64,000 nucleotides of DNA, taken from contig CACPJJ010000001.1 of the NCBI GenBank assembly GCA_902634305.1, positions 1-64,000 on the forward strand, written 5' to 3'. Shown here in pieces: positions 55,401-63,930 of the stretch; the first letter of the stretch is position 1, and every line of letters starts with the position of its first letter. The notes below the pieces were generated by a model, which made no database searches, was not told the DNA's origin, and saw only the letters and a program-made list of their open reading frames with translations. Source of the stretch: an uncultured Pelagibacteraceae bacterium. Its GTDB lineage: Bacteria > Pseudomonadota > Alphaproteobacteria > Pelagibacterales > Pelagibacteraceae. A program made the translations under genes and the position numbers.

Positions 55401-55891
55401 CTAGTGAAGAAATAAAAAGTGGAAATATTGCTGCTACATTGTTGAAATTACAAGAAAGAAAAACTGCAAAAGGAAACTCCTATGCAGTTTTGAAACTGAC
55501 GGACTTAACAAGTGTGTTTGAACTTTTTATTTTTTCAGATGTTTTAGAACTAAATAGAGAAATTCTAAAAGAGGGCAGTTCTCTTATATTAACATTAATT
55601 AAAAATATATCTAATGATGAAAACAGGTTTAAAAGAATTAATGTTCAAAAAATTGCTTCACTAAAAGATTTATTCAATAGTTCTATTAACGAAGTATCAT
55701 TTAATATTAAATCTAATGAAGAACTAAAAGAAATTTCAAAGATATTGAATGAAGATGGTAAGACCATTGTAAACATTAATTTTTTGACACAAAATAACAT
55801 TCTCAAATTTAAACTAAAAAATACACGTAATTTAGACAGAAAATCTTTGAATCTTTTAAGAAAGCATCAAATTCAAGCTATAATTGACTAA
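52475..55891 (+). CDS. dnaE: DNA polymerase III alpha subunit
   Basis: This is the 1138-residue replicative polymerase. An N-terminal PHP domain (FNHLKIHTQYSICEGAV, LCDTSNLCGALEF) leads into the polymerase core. The catalytic aspartates are in MPDFDIDFCEDKRD near residues 405-418, with GPGRGSGAGSLVAWCL near 358. The tail includes a helix-hairpin-helix region, an OB-fold (TAKGNSYAVLKLTDLTSVFELFIF near 1000) and the C-terminal tau-binding part. The start overlaps lolD by 17 bases, so translation is likely coupled to the lol genes. It is the last gene before the rpsB leader. Confidence 0.97.
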   Translation: MQESSKKTFNHLKIHTQYSICEGAVKIEDLKNYCKDNKIKSVGLCDTSNLCGALEFAEKISKSGTQPIIGTQIKFKIGETSGLLPLFALNENGYKNIIDLSSSSYLENDQLSDPHVKINKLLSNSDGLAVFSGTSFGLFGQLFDKGKFAEIHDLYTEIKKIYGDRFYIEIQRHKDLNEIGFEKFNLNKSLELEIPIIATNEVFYLKQDMHEAHDALICIGNKTYVNEKNRLKYSDQHYFKNNSEMSELFADIPESLENNYNFPFRCNYKPLFSSPILPNISSDNEGNADDILKKDSLDGLKDKFNKVFDLKDHNLEKNPTYLKYKARLDHELSIIIEMKYSSYFLIVSDYIKWAKNNDIPVGPGRGSGAGSLVAWCLSITDVDPIKFNLIFERFLNPDRISMPDFDIDFCEDKRDLVFEYLTKKYKDSVAHIITFGKLKARMVIRDVGRVLGLPYGFVDSISKMIPFDPSRPQNLTQCIAGEPRLQKLIKDDPRIKKLTDLSLKLEDLNRNVATHAAGVVIADKKLTEIVPLYKDASADLLLPSTQFDMYSAENAGLVKFDFLGLKTLTVINNTQKLIRKKNKEFKIENINYEDQKVFELLSSGKTVGLFQIESAGMREALTQMKPNHIEDIIALVALYRPGPMSNIPTYNDCKHGRQTPDYLHPLLEEILKPTYGVIIYQEQVMQIAQKLSGFTAGQADLLRRAMGKKKRAELEKQKQGFIDGAVKNGIAKDVAAGIFLKIEPFAEYGFNKSHAAAYGIISYQTAFLKTYYPKEFIASSMTMDISNQNKLSEFYEELKRLNVDVKRPDINQCYADFRINDNKFYYALGGIKAVGFEAITNIIEERTTNGKFKSINDFINRIKPKDINKLQLEGLVKAGAFDSLDSNRQALFNSIPNIISKSKNIFDNKSTNQIDLFSEDENVQDNIVNSIDDWQFEERLSKEFEAVGFFISDHPLNQFIEIFDDYKIIDYSKFISSEEIKSGNIAATLLKLQERKTAKGNSYAVLKLTDLTSVFELFIFSDVLELNREILKEGSSLILTLIKNISNDENRFKRINVQKIASLKDLFNSSINEVSFNIKSNEELKEISKILNEDGKTIVNINFLTQNNILKFKLKNTRNLDRKSLNLLRKHQIQAIID

Positions 55892-55946
55892 ATAAAACTT
55901 GTTAATTTCTAAAAATATTTGTAAATAAGCCATAAATTAATACGCA

Positions 55947-56009
55947 CACAATTTTTGGTTTAACAAACCTCCGGTCCCAATAGGGAAATAATTGTGGTGG
56001 CTTAACCGG
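55947..56009 (+). ncRNA. rpsB (ribosomal protein S2) leader RNA, pseudoknotted
   Basis: The 126-bp gap before rpsB holds a structured, relatively GC-rich element. CCGGT (55971-55975) pairs with ACCGG (56005-56009) and encloses the hairpin CCC-AATA-GGG (55976-55985). CACAATT (55947-55953) pairs with AATTGTG (55990-55996). The two long pairings cross, which gives a pseudoknot just before the ribosome-binding region and the ATG at 56018. A cis-regulatory RNA preceding rpsB has been described for Pelagibacter, and S2 autoregulation of rpsB-tsf is the likely role. The pairing is visible in the sequence; the regulation is inferred. Confidence 0.75.
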
Positions 56010-56017
56010 GAAAATAT

Positions 56018-56809
56018 ATGAAGATACCAAATATAACAATTCAACAACTATTAGAAGCAGGAGTTCATTTGGGGCATAAAACCTTAAGATGGAACCCAAA
56101 GATGAAAAAATATATCTTTGGAAAAAGAGATTCAATACATATCATTGATTTAACCCAAACATTAGAATTAATTAATGTTGCATTGGAAAAAGTATATAAA
56201 GTTATTTCTGAGAATGGAAAGATACTTTTTATCTCAACGAAAAAACAAGCTTCCGAGGCAATATCTGAATTAGCAAAAGAAACAGACCAGTATTACGTTA
56301 ACCATAGATGGCTAGGAGGTATGTTAACTAATTGGGGCACCATATCTAACTCAATAAAAAAGCTAGAAAAATTAAATATAGATTTAGTTTCTGAAAATAG
56401 AGGTTTTACAAAAAAAGAATTACTTAAAATGAGCGTGCAGAGAGATAAACTTCAAAAATCTTTGGGCGGAATAGCTGAAATGAAAAAAATACCAGAACTA
56501 GTTTTTGTTATTGATACTAATTATGAGTCTCTGGCCATAAAAGAATCAATAAAATTAAATATTCCAATTATTGCAATTTTAGATTCAAATTCAAATCCTG
56601 AAGGTATTGAATTTCCCATACCAGGAAATGATGACGCTAGGAGATCAATTGATCTATATTGCAGCCTAATAAAAGAAACTATAGAAAACGCTAAGAAAGA
56701 AACTCCAGCATCCCAAGATAAAAAACCGGCATCAATTGATAAAAAAAGTCAAAAGAAAATTACTGAAGAAAAAAAAGATAATACAAATAAAAAAATTCCG
56801 TTAAATTAA
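56018..56809 (+). CDS. rpsB: 30S ribosomal protein S2
   Basis: The 263-residue protein has both S2 signatures: the N-terminal [25 protein letters not shown] (residues ~12-36) and the later [30 protein letters not shown] near 185-214. A lysine-rich C-terminal extension of about 35 residues ([19 protein letters not shown]) goes beyond the core and is common in alphaproteobacteria. Expression is probably controlled by the pseudoknotted leader just upstream. tsf follows after 11 bases. Confidence 0.98.
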   Translation: MKIPNITIQQLLEAGVHLGHKTLRWNPKMKKYIFGKRDSIHIIDLTQTLELINVALEKVYKVISENGKILFISTKKQASEAISELAKETDQYYVNHRWLGGMLTNWGTISNSIKKLEKLNIDLVSENRGFTKKELLKMSVQRDKLQKSLGGIAEMKKIPELVFVIDTNYESLAIKESIKLNIPIIAILDSNSNPEGIEFPIPGNDDARRSIDLYCSLIKETIENAKKETPASQDKKPASIDKKSQKKITEEKKDNTNKKIPLN

Positions 56810-56820
56810 TTTTAAAAAAA

Positions 56821-57672
56821 ATGAATGATTTAGAAAAAATCAAGAAATTAAGACTATCTACGGGAGCAGGTTTTAAAGATTGTAGTTCGGCATTGAAAGA
56901 GTCGGGTGGTGACTTAGACAAAGCAGTGGAGATTTTAAGAGTAAAGGGAATCTCTAAAGCTTCAAAAAAAATGTCAAGAGTTGCAAATGAGGGGGTTATT
57001 GCTTTAAGTGGTGATAAAGAAAAAACTTCTATACTTGAAGTAAATTGTGAAACAGATTTTGTAGCTAAAAATAATGATTTTATTAATTTTGTAAAGGAAC
57101 TTAGTGAAATTAATAATTCTGTTAATTCCAATTTAGAAAAATTAAATACTTCACAAATGAAAAACAAAAAAAAAGTTTCTGATAATTTAGTAGATATGAT
57201 TGCTAAAATTGGTGAAAAAATAACTTTAGGCAGAACAAAAACTTTAAATCACAAGAATTCAACTAACTATTCCTATTTGCATACAATAGTTAAAGATAAT
57301 TTATCGAAACTTGCTGTAGTAGCTTCAATTAGCTCATCAGATAAATCAGAAAAAGTTGATTTATTTGGAAAACAACTCTGCATGCACATTGCAGCACTAA
57401 ATCCTATATCTGTAGATATTAATGGAATAAGTAAAGAAATTATTGAAAAAGAACAACAACTTATTACTGAAGAATTAAAAAATTCTGGGAAAAATGAAGA
57501 TATAGCAAAAAAAATTAGTTTTGGTAAAATGAATAAATTTAAAGAAGAAAATAGTTTGATGACACAACAATGGGTAATGGAACCAAAAAAAAAAGTTGAA
57601 GATATAATTAATGAACTTGCTATTAAGGACTTAAAAATTATTGAATTTTACAGATTAAAAATAGGTGACTAA
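56821..57672 (+). CDS. tsf: Translation elongation factor Ts
   Basis: This is the 283-residue nucleotide-exchange factor for EF-Tu. The N-terminal UBA-like signature [35 protein letters not shown] (residues ~9-43) is followed by the TDFV exchange motif in [13 protein letters not shown] near 78-90. The core and coiled-coil regions then follow, with [15 protein letters not shown] near the end. The stop overlaps the frr start by one base (TAATG). pyrH, usually next in this cluster, is absent. Confidence 0.97.
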   Translation: MNDLEKIKKLRLSTGAGFKDCSSALKESGGDLDKAVEILRVKGISKASKKMSRVANEGVIALSGDKEKTSILEVNCETDFVAKNNDFINFVKELSEINNSVNSNLEKLNTSQMKNKKKVSDNLVDMIAKIGEKITLGRTKTLNHKNSTNYSYLHTIVKDNLSKLAVVASISSSDKSEKVDLFGKQLCMHIAALNPISVDINGISKEIIEKEQQLITEELKNSGKNEDIAKKISFGKMNKFKEENSLMTQQWVMEPKKKVEDIINELAIKDLKIIEFYRLKIGD

Positions 57673-58223
57673 TGTTTAACGATAGTAATTATATTCAAAA
57701 AATGAATAAAACTTTTGAAGTTTTATTAAAAGAATTATCATCTTTAAGAACTGGTCGTGCCAATGCTAATATGCTAGATATAATTAAAGTTGATGTATAC
57801 GGACAAAAAATGCCAATAAATCAATTGGCAAGTATTACAACGCCTGAACCTAGAATGATAAATATACAAGTTTGGGATCTAAACAATGTTCCTTTAATAG
57901 ATTCTTCGATAAAAAAATCTGAACTAGGTTTAAATCCTCAAATAGATGGACAACTAATAAGACTTCCAATTCCAGATTTAAGTGAGGAACGAAGAAGCGA
58001 AATAAAAAAACTTATTAAATCAATGGGTGAAAAATGTAAAATTTCGGTTAGAAATATAAGAAGAGAAGCTAACGATGAATTAAAAAAATTACTAAAATCA
58101 AAAGAAATTAGCGAAGATGATGAAAATAAATTTGAAAAAAAAATACAAAATATTACAGATGAGCAAATAAAAAAAATTGACGAAAAAGTTATTTCTAAAG
58201 AATCAGAAATAATGAAAATATGA
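57672..58223 (+). CDS. frr: Ribosome recycling factor
   Basis: This 183-residue factor works with EF-G to split post-termination ribosomes. The triple-helix bundle is interrupted by the domain II segment VDVYGQKMPINQLASITTPEPRMINIQVWD near residues 40-69. Other family stretches are LSSLRTGRANANMLD at 17-31, IRLPIPDLSEERRSEIKKLIK, and VRNIRREANDELKKLLK near 126-142. It starts within the tsf stop codon, and its own stop overlaps uppS by four bases. Confidence 0.97.
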   Translation: MFNDSNYIQKMNKTFEVLLKELSSLRTGRANANMLDIIKVDVYGQKMPINQLASITTPEPRMINIQVWDLNNVPLIDSSIKKSELGLNPQIDGQLIRLPIPDLSEERRSEIKKLIKSMGEKCKISVRNIRREANDELKKLLKSKEISEDDENKFEKKIQNITDEQIKKIDEKVISKESEIMKI

Positions 58224-58894
58224 ATTCAATTAAACATGTCGCCATTATTATGGATGGCAATGGACGCTGGGGTATAAAATATAAAAAATCAAGAAATCTA
58301 GGTCACAAAGAAGGACTTAAAACCGTTGAAAAAATTATCAAAGCAACATTAAAGAACAAAATAAAATATTTAACTTTATATGCATTTTCAACAGAAAACT
58401 GGAAAAGACCAAAAAAGGAAATAAACTTTTTATTTAATTTGTTAGAAAATTTTCTTTTAAATAAAATTTCAGATCTGATTAAGCAAAATATTAAATTAAA
58501 AATTATAGGTAAAAAAAACTTTTCAAGTAAACTTAATAAACTTCTTAATTTATCGGAAAAAAAAACAATACAAAATAGTAAATTACAAATTAATTTGGCT
58601 TTGAACTATGGATCAAAAAGCGAAATAATAAGTGCTTTGAACGAAATTAAAAAAAATAAACTTAAAATTAGTGAATCCAATATATCAAAGAATTTATATA
58701 CAAAAACTATACCAGATCCAGATATATTAATAAGAACTGGCAACACAAAAAGATTAAGTAACTTTTTGTTGTGGCAATTAGCTTATTCTGAAATATTTTT
58801 TGAAAAGAAACTATGGCCAGATTTTATTGAGAAAGATTATATTAGAATATTAAATAATTTTAAAAAAATTAAAAGAAATTTTGGTAATATTTAA
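58220..58894 (+). CDS. uppS: Undecaprenyl diphosphate synthase
   Basis: This 224-residue cis-prenyltransferase makes the lipid carrier for peptidoglycan. The catalytic motif is VAIIMDGNGRWGIKYKKSRNLGHKEGLKT (residues ~7-35) with the conserved aspartate and arginines. TLYAFSTENWKRP falls near 52-64. The C-terminal DILIRTGNTKRLSNFLLWQLAYSEIFF (near 168-194) has the RTG-x-x-R-x-S-x-F-x-x-WQ motif. It is slightly shorter than typical. It overlaps both frr and cdsA. Confidence 0.96.
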   Translation: MNSIKHVAIIMDGNGRWGIKYKKSRNLGHKEGLKTVEKIIKATLKNKIKYLTLYAFSTENWKRPKKEINFLFNLLENFLLNKISDLIKQNIKLKIIGKKNFSSKLNKLLNLSEKKTIQNSKLQINLALNYGSKSEIISALNEIKKNKLKISESNISKNLYTKTIPDPDILIRTGNTKRLSNFLLWQLAYSEIFFEKKLWPDFIEKDYIRILNNFKKIKRNFGNI

Positions 58895-59550
58895 TGAATC
58901 AAGAAATTATTAAAAGAATCTTTAGCTCAATAATACTATTACCAATGGCTTTATTTTTTATTATAAAAGGGTCATTTTTTTTTAATTTTTTTATTTTAAT
59001 ATGTTTTGCGATTGCTTCTTTTGAATGGCACATGATGAGTAAAAAAAAATCCTACTATATATTTGGTTTTATATTTTTATTTTTTTCTTTTTATTCAATT
59101 TATCATTTAAGAAATGATTTTCCTGGTGATTATATATATTTGTTAATGATTACTTTAATATGTGTTTCAACAGATATTGGTGGCTATATTTTTGGTAATC
59201 TTTTTAAAGGTCCAAAGCTTACTAAAGTAAGTCCAAAAAAAACTTACTCCGGCATGATAGGTGGATATTTATTATCAATAATATTTTTAAATATCTTTTA
59301 TTATTCACCTTATGTATTTACAAAGCCAGTACAGTTCACTTCTGATATTTTTATATTTATTTTACTAGTTTCAACTGTTAGCCAATTAGGTGATATTATA
59401 ATTTCTTACTTTAAAAGATTATCTAAAATCAAGGACACAGGTAAAATTATTCCTGGACATGGTGGTCTTCTAGATAGAGTTGATGGAATGATTTTTGCAT
59501 TTCCATTTTCATATATAATTTTAAAACTTAATGTTCTTCAATATTTTTAA
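58894..59550 (+). CDS. cdsA: Phosphatidate cytidylyltransferase
   Basis: CdsA makes CDP-diacylglycerol for phospholipid synthesis at the inner membrane. The 218-residue protein has about six to seven helices, shorter than the ~270-residue E. coli form but similar to other streamlined types. The C-terminal signature is clear: LGDIIISYFKRLSKIKDTGKIIPGHGGLLDRVDGMIFAFP near residues 167-205, including the metal-binding aspartates. Earlier, VSTDIGGYIFGNLFKGPKL is also conserved. dxr starts immediately after the stop. Confidence 0.93.
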   Translation: MNQEIIKRIFSSIILLPMALFFIIKGSFFFNFFILICFAIASFEWHMMSKKKSYYIFGFIFLFFSFYSIYHLRNDFPGDYIYLLMITLICVSTDIGGYIFGNLFKGPKLTKVSPKKTYSGMIGGYLLSIIFLNIFYYSPYVFTKPVQFTSDIFIFILLVSTVSQLGDIIISYFKRLSKIKDTGKIIPGHGGLLDRVDGMIFAFPFSYIILKLNVLQYF

Positions 59551-60720
59551 ATGAAAAAAAAAATTGGCATACTTGGCTCAACTGGTTCAATAGGGGAAAA
59601 TACATTCAAAATAATTTCTAATAATAAAAAAGATTTTAATGTTATTTTTTTATCTACTAATACAAATGTTAAAAAATTATTAAAACAAACGTCAATTCTT
59701 AAACCAAAATCTGTAATTATTTTTGATAAACAAAATTATCTAAAATATAAAAAAAAATTTATTACTAAAAAAATAAAAGCATTTAACTCATTTAAAGATC
59801 TAAAAAAAAAATTACTTAAAAAAAAACTCGATTATATTATGTGCTCTATAACAGGGCTATCTGGTTTAGATTCAACAATAAATTGTATTGACTCAACAAA
59901 AAGTATAGCAATAGCAAATAAAGAGTCAATAATTTGCGCATGGGATTTAATAAATAAAAAATTAAAAAAATATAAAACTAAATTTATACCAGTTGACTCT
60001 GAACATTTCTCTATTTGGTCTTTACTTCAAAATGAATCTGTCAAAAGTGTAGAGAAGATTATAATTACAGCATCAGGGGGTCCTTTTTTAAACTATAAAT
60101 TAAATAAAATAAAAAACGTTAAACCTAAAGAAGCATTTAAACATCCTAATTGGAATATGGGTAAAAAAATTTCAGTTGACTCAGCAACACTGATGAACAA
60201 GGTCTTTGAAATAATAGAAGCACAAAGAATATTTAATGTTGATATTGAAAAATTTGAAATACTTATTCATCCAAAGTCATATATTCACTCAATAGTAAAA
60301 TTTATTAACGGACAAATAAAAATTTTAGCACATGACACTGATATGAAAATTCCAATATTTAATTCTATATATCAAAAAAAAATAAAAAAAATTAATACAA
60401 AAAAAATTGATATAAATTTACTTAATGATTTAACATTAAAAAAAGTAAATTTATCAAGATATCCTTCTGTTAAAATATTAAATAAAATAAATAATAATAA
60501 CACAATGTTTGAAACTGTATTAATATCAGCAAATGATGAGTTAGTTGACCTATATATAAAAAACAAAATTAATTTTTCTGATATAATTAAAAAGTTAAAT
60601 AAAATTTTAAAATATAAAAAATATTTAAATCTTATTAAGAAAAAACCCAAAAAAATATCTGATATAATAAATTTATCTGAAGAAGTGAGGTTGAAAACAA
60701 GAAATCTATGTATACAGTAA
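59551..60720 (+). CDS. dxr: 1-deoxy-D-xylulose 5-phosphate reductoisomerase
   Basis: Dxr catalyses the NADPH-dependent step to MEP in the non-mevalonate isoprenoid pathway, feeding UppS nearby. The N-terminal cofactor motif is IGILGSTGSIGENTFKII (residues 4-21), followed by NKESIICAWDL near 122, the metal/substrate region PVDSEHFSIWSLL near 148-160, ITASGGPF near 171, and HPNWNMGKKISVDSATLMNKVFEIIEA near 192-218. The length of 389 residues is normal. It overlaps the nominal bamA frame, but the likely bamA start lies eight bases after its stop; no rseP gene lies between. Confidence 0.96.
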   Translation: MKKKIGILGSTGSIGENTFKIISNNKKDFNVIFLSTNTNVKKLLKQTSILKPKSVIIFDKQNYLKYKKKFITKKIKAFNSFKDLKKKLLKKKLDYIMCSITGLSGLDSTINCIDSTKSIAIANKESIICAWDLINKKLKKYKTKFIPVDSEHFSIWSLLQNESVKSVEKIIITASGGPFLNYKLNKIKNVKPKEAFKHPNWNMGKKISVDSATLMNKVFEIIEAQRIFNVDIEKFEILIHPKSYIHSIVKFINGQIKILAHDTDMKIPIFNSIYQKKIKKINTKKIDINLLNDLTLKKVNLSRYPSVKILNKINNNNTMFETVLISANDELVDLYIKNKINFSDIIKKLNKILKYKKYLNLIKKKPKKISDIINLSEEVRLKTRNLCIQ

Positions 60721-60728
60721 TTAATAAA

Positions 60729-62966
60729 ATGAAAATATTATTTAAATCACTACTGTTATTATTATTTTTATCAATTTCTGTTTATGCAGAAATAATAAAG
60801 AAAATCGAAGTTTCTGGAAATCAAAGAATCTCATCAGAAACAATTAAAGTATTTTCTGGAATTAAAGCTAATGATGAAATTTTTTTAGAAGATTTAAATG
60901 AAGTTATTAAAAATTTATATAAAACAAATTATTTTGAAAATGTTAGTTTAAATATTAATAATAATATTTTGAATATTCAAGTAAAGGAAAATCCAATAGT
61001 TCAATCTGTAGTAATTGATGGAGTAAAAAATAAAAGAATTCTAAAAGTTTTAAATGAAATAATTGAGTTAAAAGAAAAAACATCATTTGTTAAAAATAAA
61101 ATTAAAAAAGATGAATCGAAAATTACAAATGTCTTAAGAACAAATGGATTTTACTTCTCTAAAGTTATTTCTAAAATAAAAAAAAATGAAAATAATACTA
61201 TTGATTTGATATTCGATATAGAATTAGGTGAAAGAGCCCATATTAAAAAAATTTCATTTATTGGTGATAAAAAAATTAAAGATCGAAAGCTGAGAAGTGT
61301 TATTGTTTCTGAAGAATCTAAATTTTGGAAATTTATAAGTAGAAAAAAATATTTAGATATTAATAGAATTAAATTAGATGAAAGATTATTATTTAATTAT
61401 TATAAAAATAAAGGTTTTTATAATGTTTCGATAGAAAGCTCTTCCGCAAAAGTAATTAATGAAAAAAGCTTTGAATTGGTTTTTAATATTAATGCAGGAG
61501 AAAAGTTTTATTTTAGAAATTTGGATTTAAAAATACCTAGTGATTATTCTATTAAAAGTTTTAAAAATATAACTGATGTTCAGCAAAAATTAAAAGGTGA
61601 AGTATATTCATATAAAAAAATTGAAGAAATCTTAGATGAAATTGATGAAATAGCTTTAAAAAAGGAATTTGAATTTATAAATGCTAAATATTCTGAAAAT
61701 ATAAAAGATGGAAATAAAATAGATTTAGCTATTTCGATTGAAGAAACTGAAAAATTTTATATAGAAAAAATTAATATCTACGGAAATTATATTACAAATG
61801 AAAATGTATTAAGAAATTCTCTAATAGTTGATGAGGGTGACGCTTATAATAAAATTTTGGTCAATAAATCCATTAATAATATTAAAGGAAAAAGAATATT
61901 TAGTACTGTAAATTATAAACTTAGGGATGGTTCTAGCAAAAAGTTTAAAGAGATTGATATAAATGTAGATGAACAGCCAACGGGTGAAATTTTTGCTGGT
62001 GCTGGTACTGGAACTAGCGGATCTACCTTGTCATTAGGAGTTAAGGAAAATAATTATTTAGGAAGTGGTATAAAACTTGATACAAATATAGCATTAAGTG
62101 ATAAATCTCTATTAGGAAAATTCTCTGTAAATAATCCAAATTTTAATAACTCAGACAAAAGTTTAATAACCAGTATAGAGGCCTCACAAATCGATAGAAT
62201 GAGTAAATTTGGTTATAAAACTAGCAAAACTGGGTTTGATATAGGAACATCATTTGAGCAGTATGATGATATATATTTTTCACCCTCTATAGAAAGTTAC
62301 TTGGAAACTTTAAAAACATCATCTTCTGCATCAGAAAGCATGAAGAAGCAGAAAGGAGATTACTTTGATACCAGCTTCAATTATGGTTTAACTTTAAATA
62401 AATTAAATCAAAGCTTTCAACCATCATCAGGATATTCTACCTCATTTTATCAATCCATACCATTATATGCTGAAGATTGGAGTTTTAATAATCAAATTAA
62501 ATATTCTAAATATTACTCACCAAATGAAGCTGCAATAATCTCATTTAGTTTTTTGGCCGCGTCCATAAATTCATTATCTGGAGACGATGTTAGAATTTCT
62601 AAAAGAATTCATTTACCCAGCAGAAGAATGAGAGGATTTGAAGCAGGAAAAATTGGCCCAGTGGATGGCGCTGATTTTATAGGAGGTAATTATGCGTCTG
62701 CATTAAATTTAGCAACAACATTACCTGGATTATTATCTGAACTTGAAGATGTAGATTTTAGCCTTTTCTTCGATGCAGGAAATGTTTGGGGAGTTGATTA
62801 TAGTGACTCTATAAGTTCAAATAGTAAAATTAGAAGCTCCACTGGACTAGGAATAGATTGGTTAACACCAATTGGTCCTTTAAGTTTTTCTTTCTCTAAG
62901 GCAATCAGCAAAGCTGATTCTGATGTAGAAGAAACATTCAGATTCAACTTAGGTACATCTTTTTAA
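60729..62966 (+). CDS. bamA: Outer-membrane protein assembly factor BamA
   Basis: This 745-residue Omp85 protein inserts beta-barrels into the outer membrane. I place the start at ATG 60729, which begins a good signal peptide (KILFKSLLLLLFLSISVYA). An upstream ATG at 60708 adds seven residues overlapping dxr. Five POTRA repeats precede the barrel; INIYGNYITNENVLR marks the last one. The barrel carries the lid-lock motif RMRGFEAGKIGPVDGADFIGGNY (VRGF-type, near residue 633) and ends with aromatic FRFNLGTSF, the standard outer-membrane signal. It lies between dxr and skp as usual, except that rseP is missing. Confidence 0.96.
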   Translation: MKILFKSLLLLLFLSISVYAEIIKKIEVSGNQRISSETIKVFSGIKANDEIFLEDLNEVIKNLYKTNYFENVSLNINNNILNIQVKENPIVQSVVIDGVKNKRILKVLNEIIELKEKTSFVKNKIKKDESKITNVLRTNGFYFSKVISKIKKNENNTIDLIFDIELGERAHIKKISFIGDKKIKDRKLRSVIVSEESKFWKFISRKKYLDINRIKLDERLLFNYYKNKGFYNVSIESSSAKVINEKSFELVFNINAGEKFYFRNLDLKIPSDYSIKSFKNITDVQQKLKGEVYSYKKIEEILDEIDEIALKKEFEFINAKYSENIKDGNKIDLAISIEETEKFYIEKINIYGNYITNENVLRNSLIVDEGDAYNKILVNKSINNIKGKRIFSTVNYKLRDGSSKKFKEIDINVDEQPTGEIFAGAGTGTSGSTLSLGVKENNYLGSGIKLDTNIALSDKSLLGKFSVNNPNFNNSDKSLITSIEASQIDRMSKFGYKTSKTGFDIGTSFEQYDDIYFSPSIESYLETLKTSSSASESMKKQKGDYFDTSFNYGLTLNKLNQSFQPSSGYSTSFYQSIPLYAEDWSFNNQIKYSKYYSPNEAAIISFSFLAASINSLSGDDVRISKRIHLPSRRMRGFEAGKIGPVDGADFIGGNYASALNLATTLPGLLSELEDVDFSLFFDAGNVWGVDYSDSISSNSKIRSSTGLGIDWLTPIGPLSFSFSKAISKADSDVEETFRFNLGTSF

Positions 62967-63481
62967 TGAAATATTGTTATTTTTTATTTTTTATTTTATT
63001 TTATATAAATAGTTCTTTTGCTCAAGAAAAAACAGTTTATTTAGATGTCAATCTTTTGTTATTAAATTCAGAAGCTGGAATATATATAAACAATGAACTA
63101 AAAAAAATTAATGATAAAAATATTGAAGAATATAAAAAAATTGAAAATTCCTTAAAATCTGATGAAGAAAAACTTTTAAAACAAAAAAATATATTAAAAC
63201 AGAATGAATTTAATGAAAAGGCAAATGTATTAAGAGAAAAATATAAATCATACCAAATATTAAAAAATACTAAAAATGGCAATTTAAAAAAAATAAGAGA
63301 CGATTCAAGTAAACAAATTTTAAAAGTTGTAAATGATATTTTAGCAGAATATTCTGCGAAAAATAATATTTCATTAATCATAGATAAAAAAAATATAGTA
63401 ATTGGAAAAACTGAACTAGATATTACAAAAAATATTTTAGATTTATTAAACAATAAAATTAAAAAAGTGGAGTTGAAATAA
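62966..63481 (+). CDS. skp: Periplasmic chaperone OmpH/Skp family
   Basis: This 171-residue exported protein has a signal peptide (KYCYFLFFILFYINSSFA, residues 2-19). A short first strand (TVYLDVNLLLLNSEAG) is followed by a long lysine-rich coiled-coil from about 45 to 115, and the terminal strand/helix (NNISLIIDKKNIVIG) is characteristic of Skp. It would hold unfolded outer-membrane proteins for BamA, encoded just before. It shares one base with bamA and one with fabZ. lpxD, commonly between skp and fabZ, is absent. Confidence 0.88.
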   Translation: MKYCYFLFFILFYINSSFAQEKTVYLDVNLLLLNSEAGIYINNELKKINDKNIEEYKKIENSLKSDEEKLLKQKNILKQNEFNEKANVLREKYKSYQILKNTKNGNLKKIRDDSSKQILKVVNDILAEYSAKNNISLIIDKKNIVIGKTELDITKNILDLLNNKIKKVELK

Positions 63482-63930
63482 TGACTGATAAATTAAATAA
63501 AGATGAAATAGCTGAACTATTGCCACATAGGGAACCTATGCTTTTAATTGATGAGTTAATTAATATTAAAAAACTATTTTCTGCTACAGCAATTGTAAAT
63601 GTAAAAAAAAATAGTTTTTATGTACAAGGACATTTTCCTGGAAATCCAGTTATGCCGGGAGTTCTTATAGTTGAGGCTTTTGGACAAGCCGCTGCTGCAT
63701 TGACTGCTGCCGGTATTGATAAAAAAGAATATGAAAATAAATTAGTTTTCCTGATGAATGTTGAAAAAGCTAGATTTAGAAATCCAGTAATACCAGATTG
63801 CAAATTAGAATTAAATATTGAAGCTATCAGATCTCATGGAAGAGTTTGGAAATACAAAGGTGAAGCTTTTGTAGATGGAAAAAAAATGGCTGATGCACAG
63901 TGGTCAGCAACAATTGTTGATAGGAAATAA
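63481..63930 (+). CDS. fabZ: 3-hydroxyacyl-ACP dehydratase FabZ
   Basis: This is a 149-residue hot-dog-fold dehydratase of fatty-acid elongation. The N-terminal LLPHREPMLLIDELI (residues 14-28) is conserved. The catalytic histidine is in VQGHFPGNPVMPGVLIVEAFGQAAA near residues 48-72, which also contains the glutamate. FLMNVEKARFRNPVIPDCKLEL lies near 97-118. The length is normal. It starts in the skp stop codon. In other proteobacteria lpxA usually follows, but the window ends 70 bases later. Confidence 0.97.
   Translation: MTDKLNKDEIAELLPHREPMLLIDELINIKKLFSATAIVNVKKNSFYVQGHFPGNPVMPGVLIVEAFGQAAAALTAAGIDKKEYENKLVFLMNVEKARFRNPVIPDCKLELNIEAIRSHGRVWKYKGEAFVDGKKMADAQWSATIVDRK

Noticed and set aside
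60708-60728. Earlier ATG start for bamA
   Set aside because: It adds seven residues before an otherwise perfect signal peptide and overlaps dxr; ATG 60729 is the better start.
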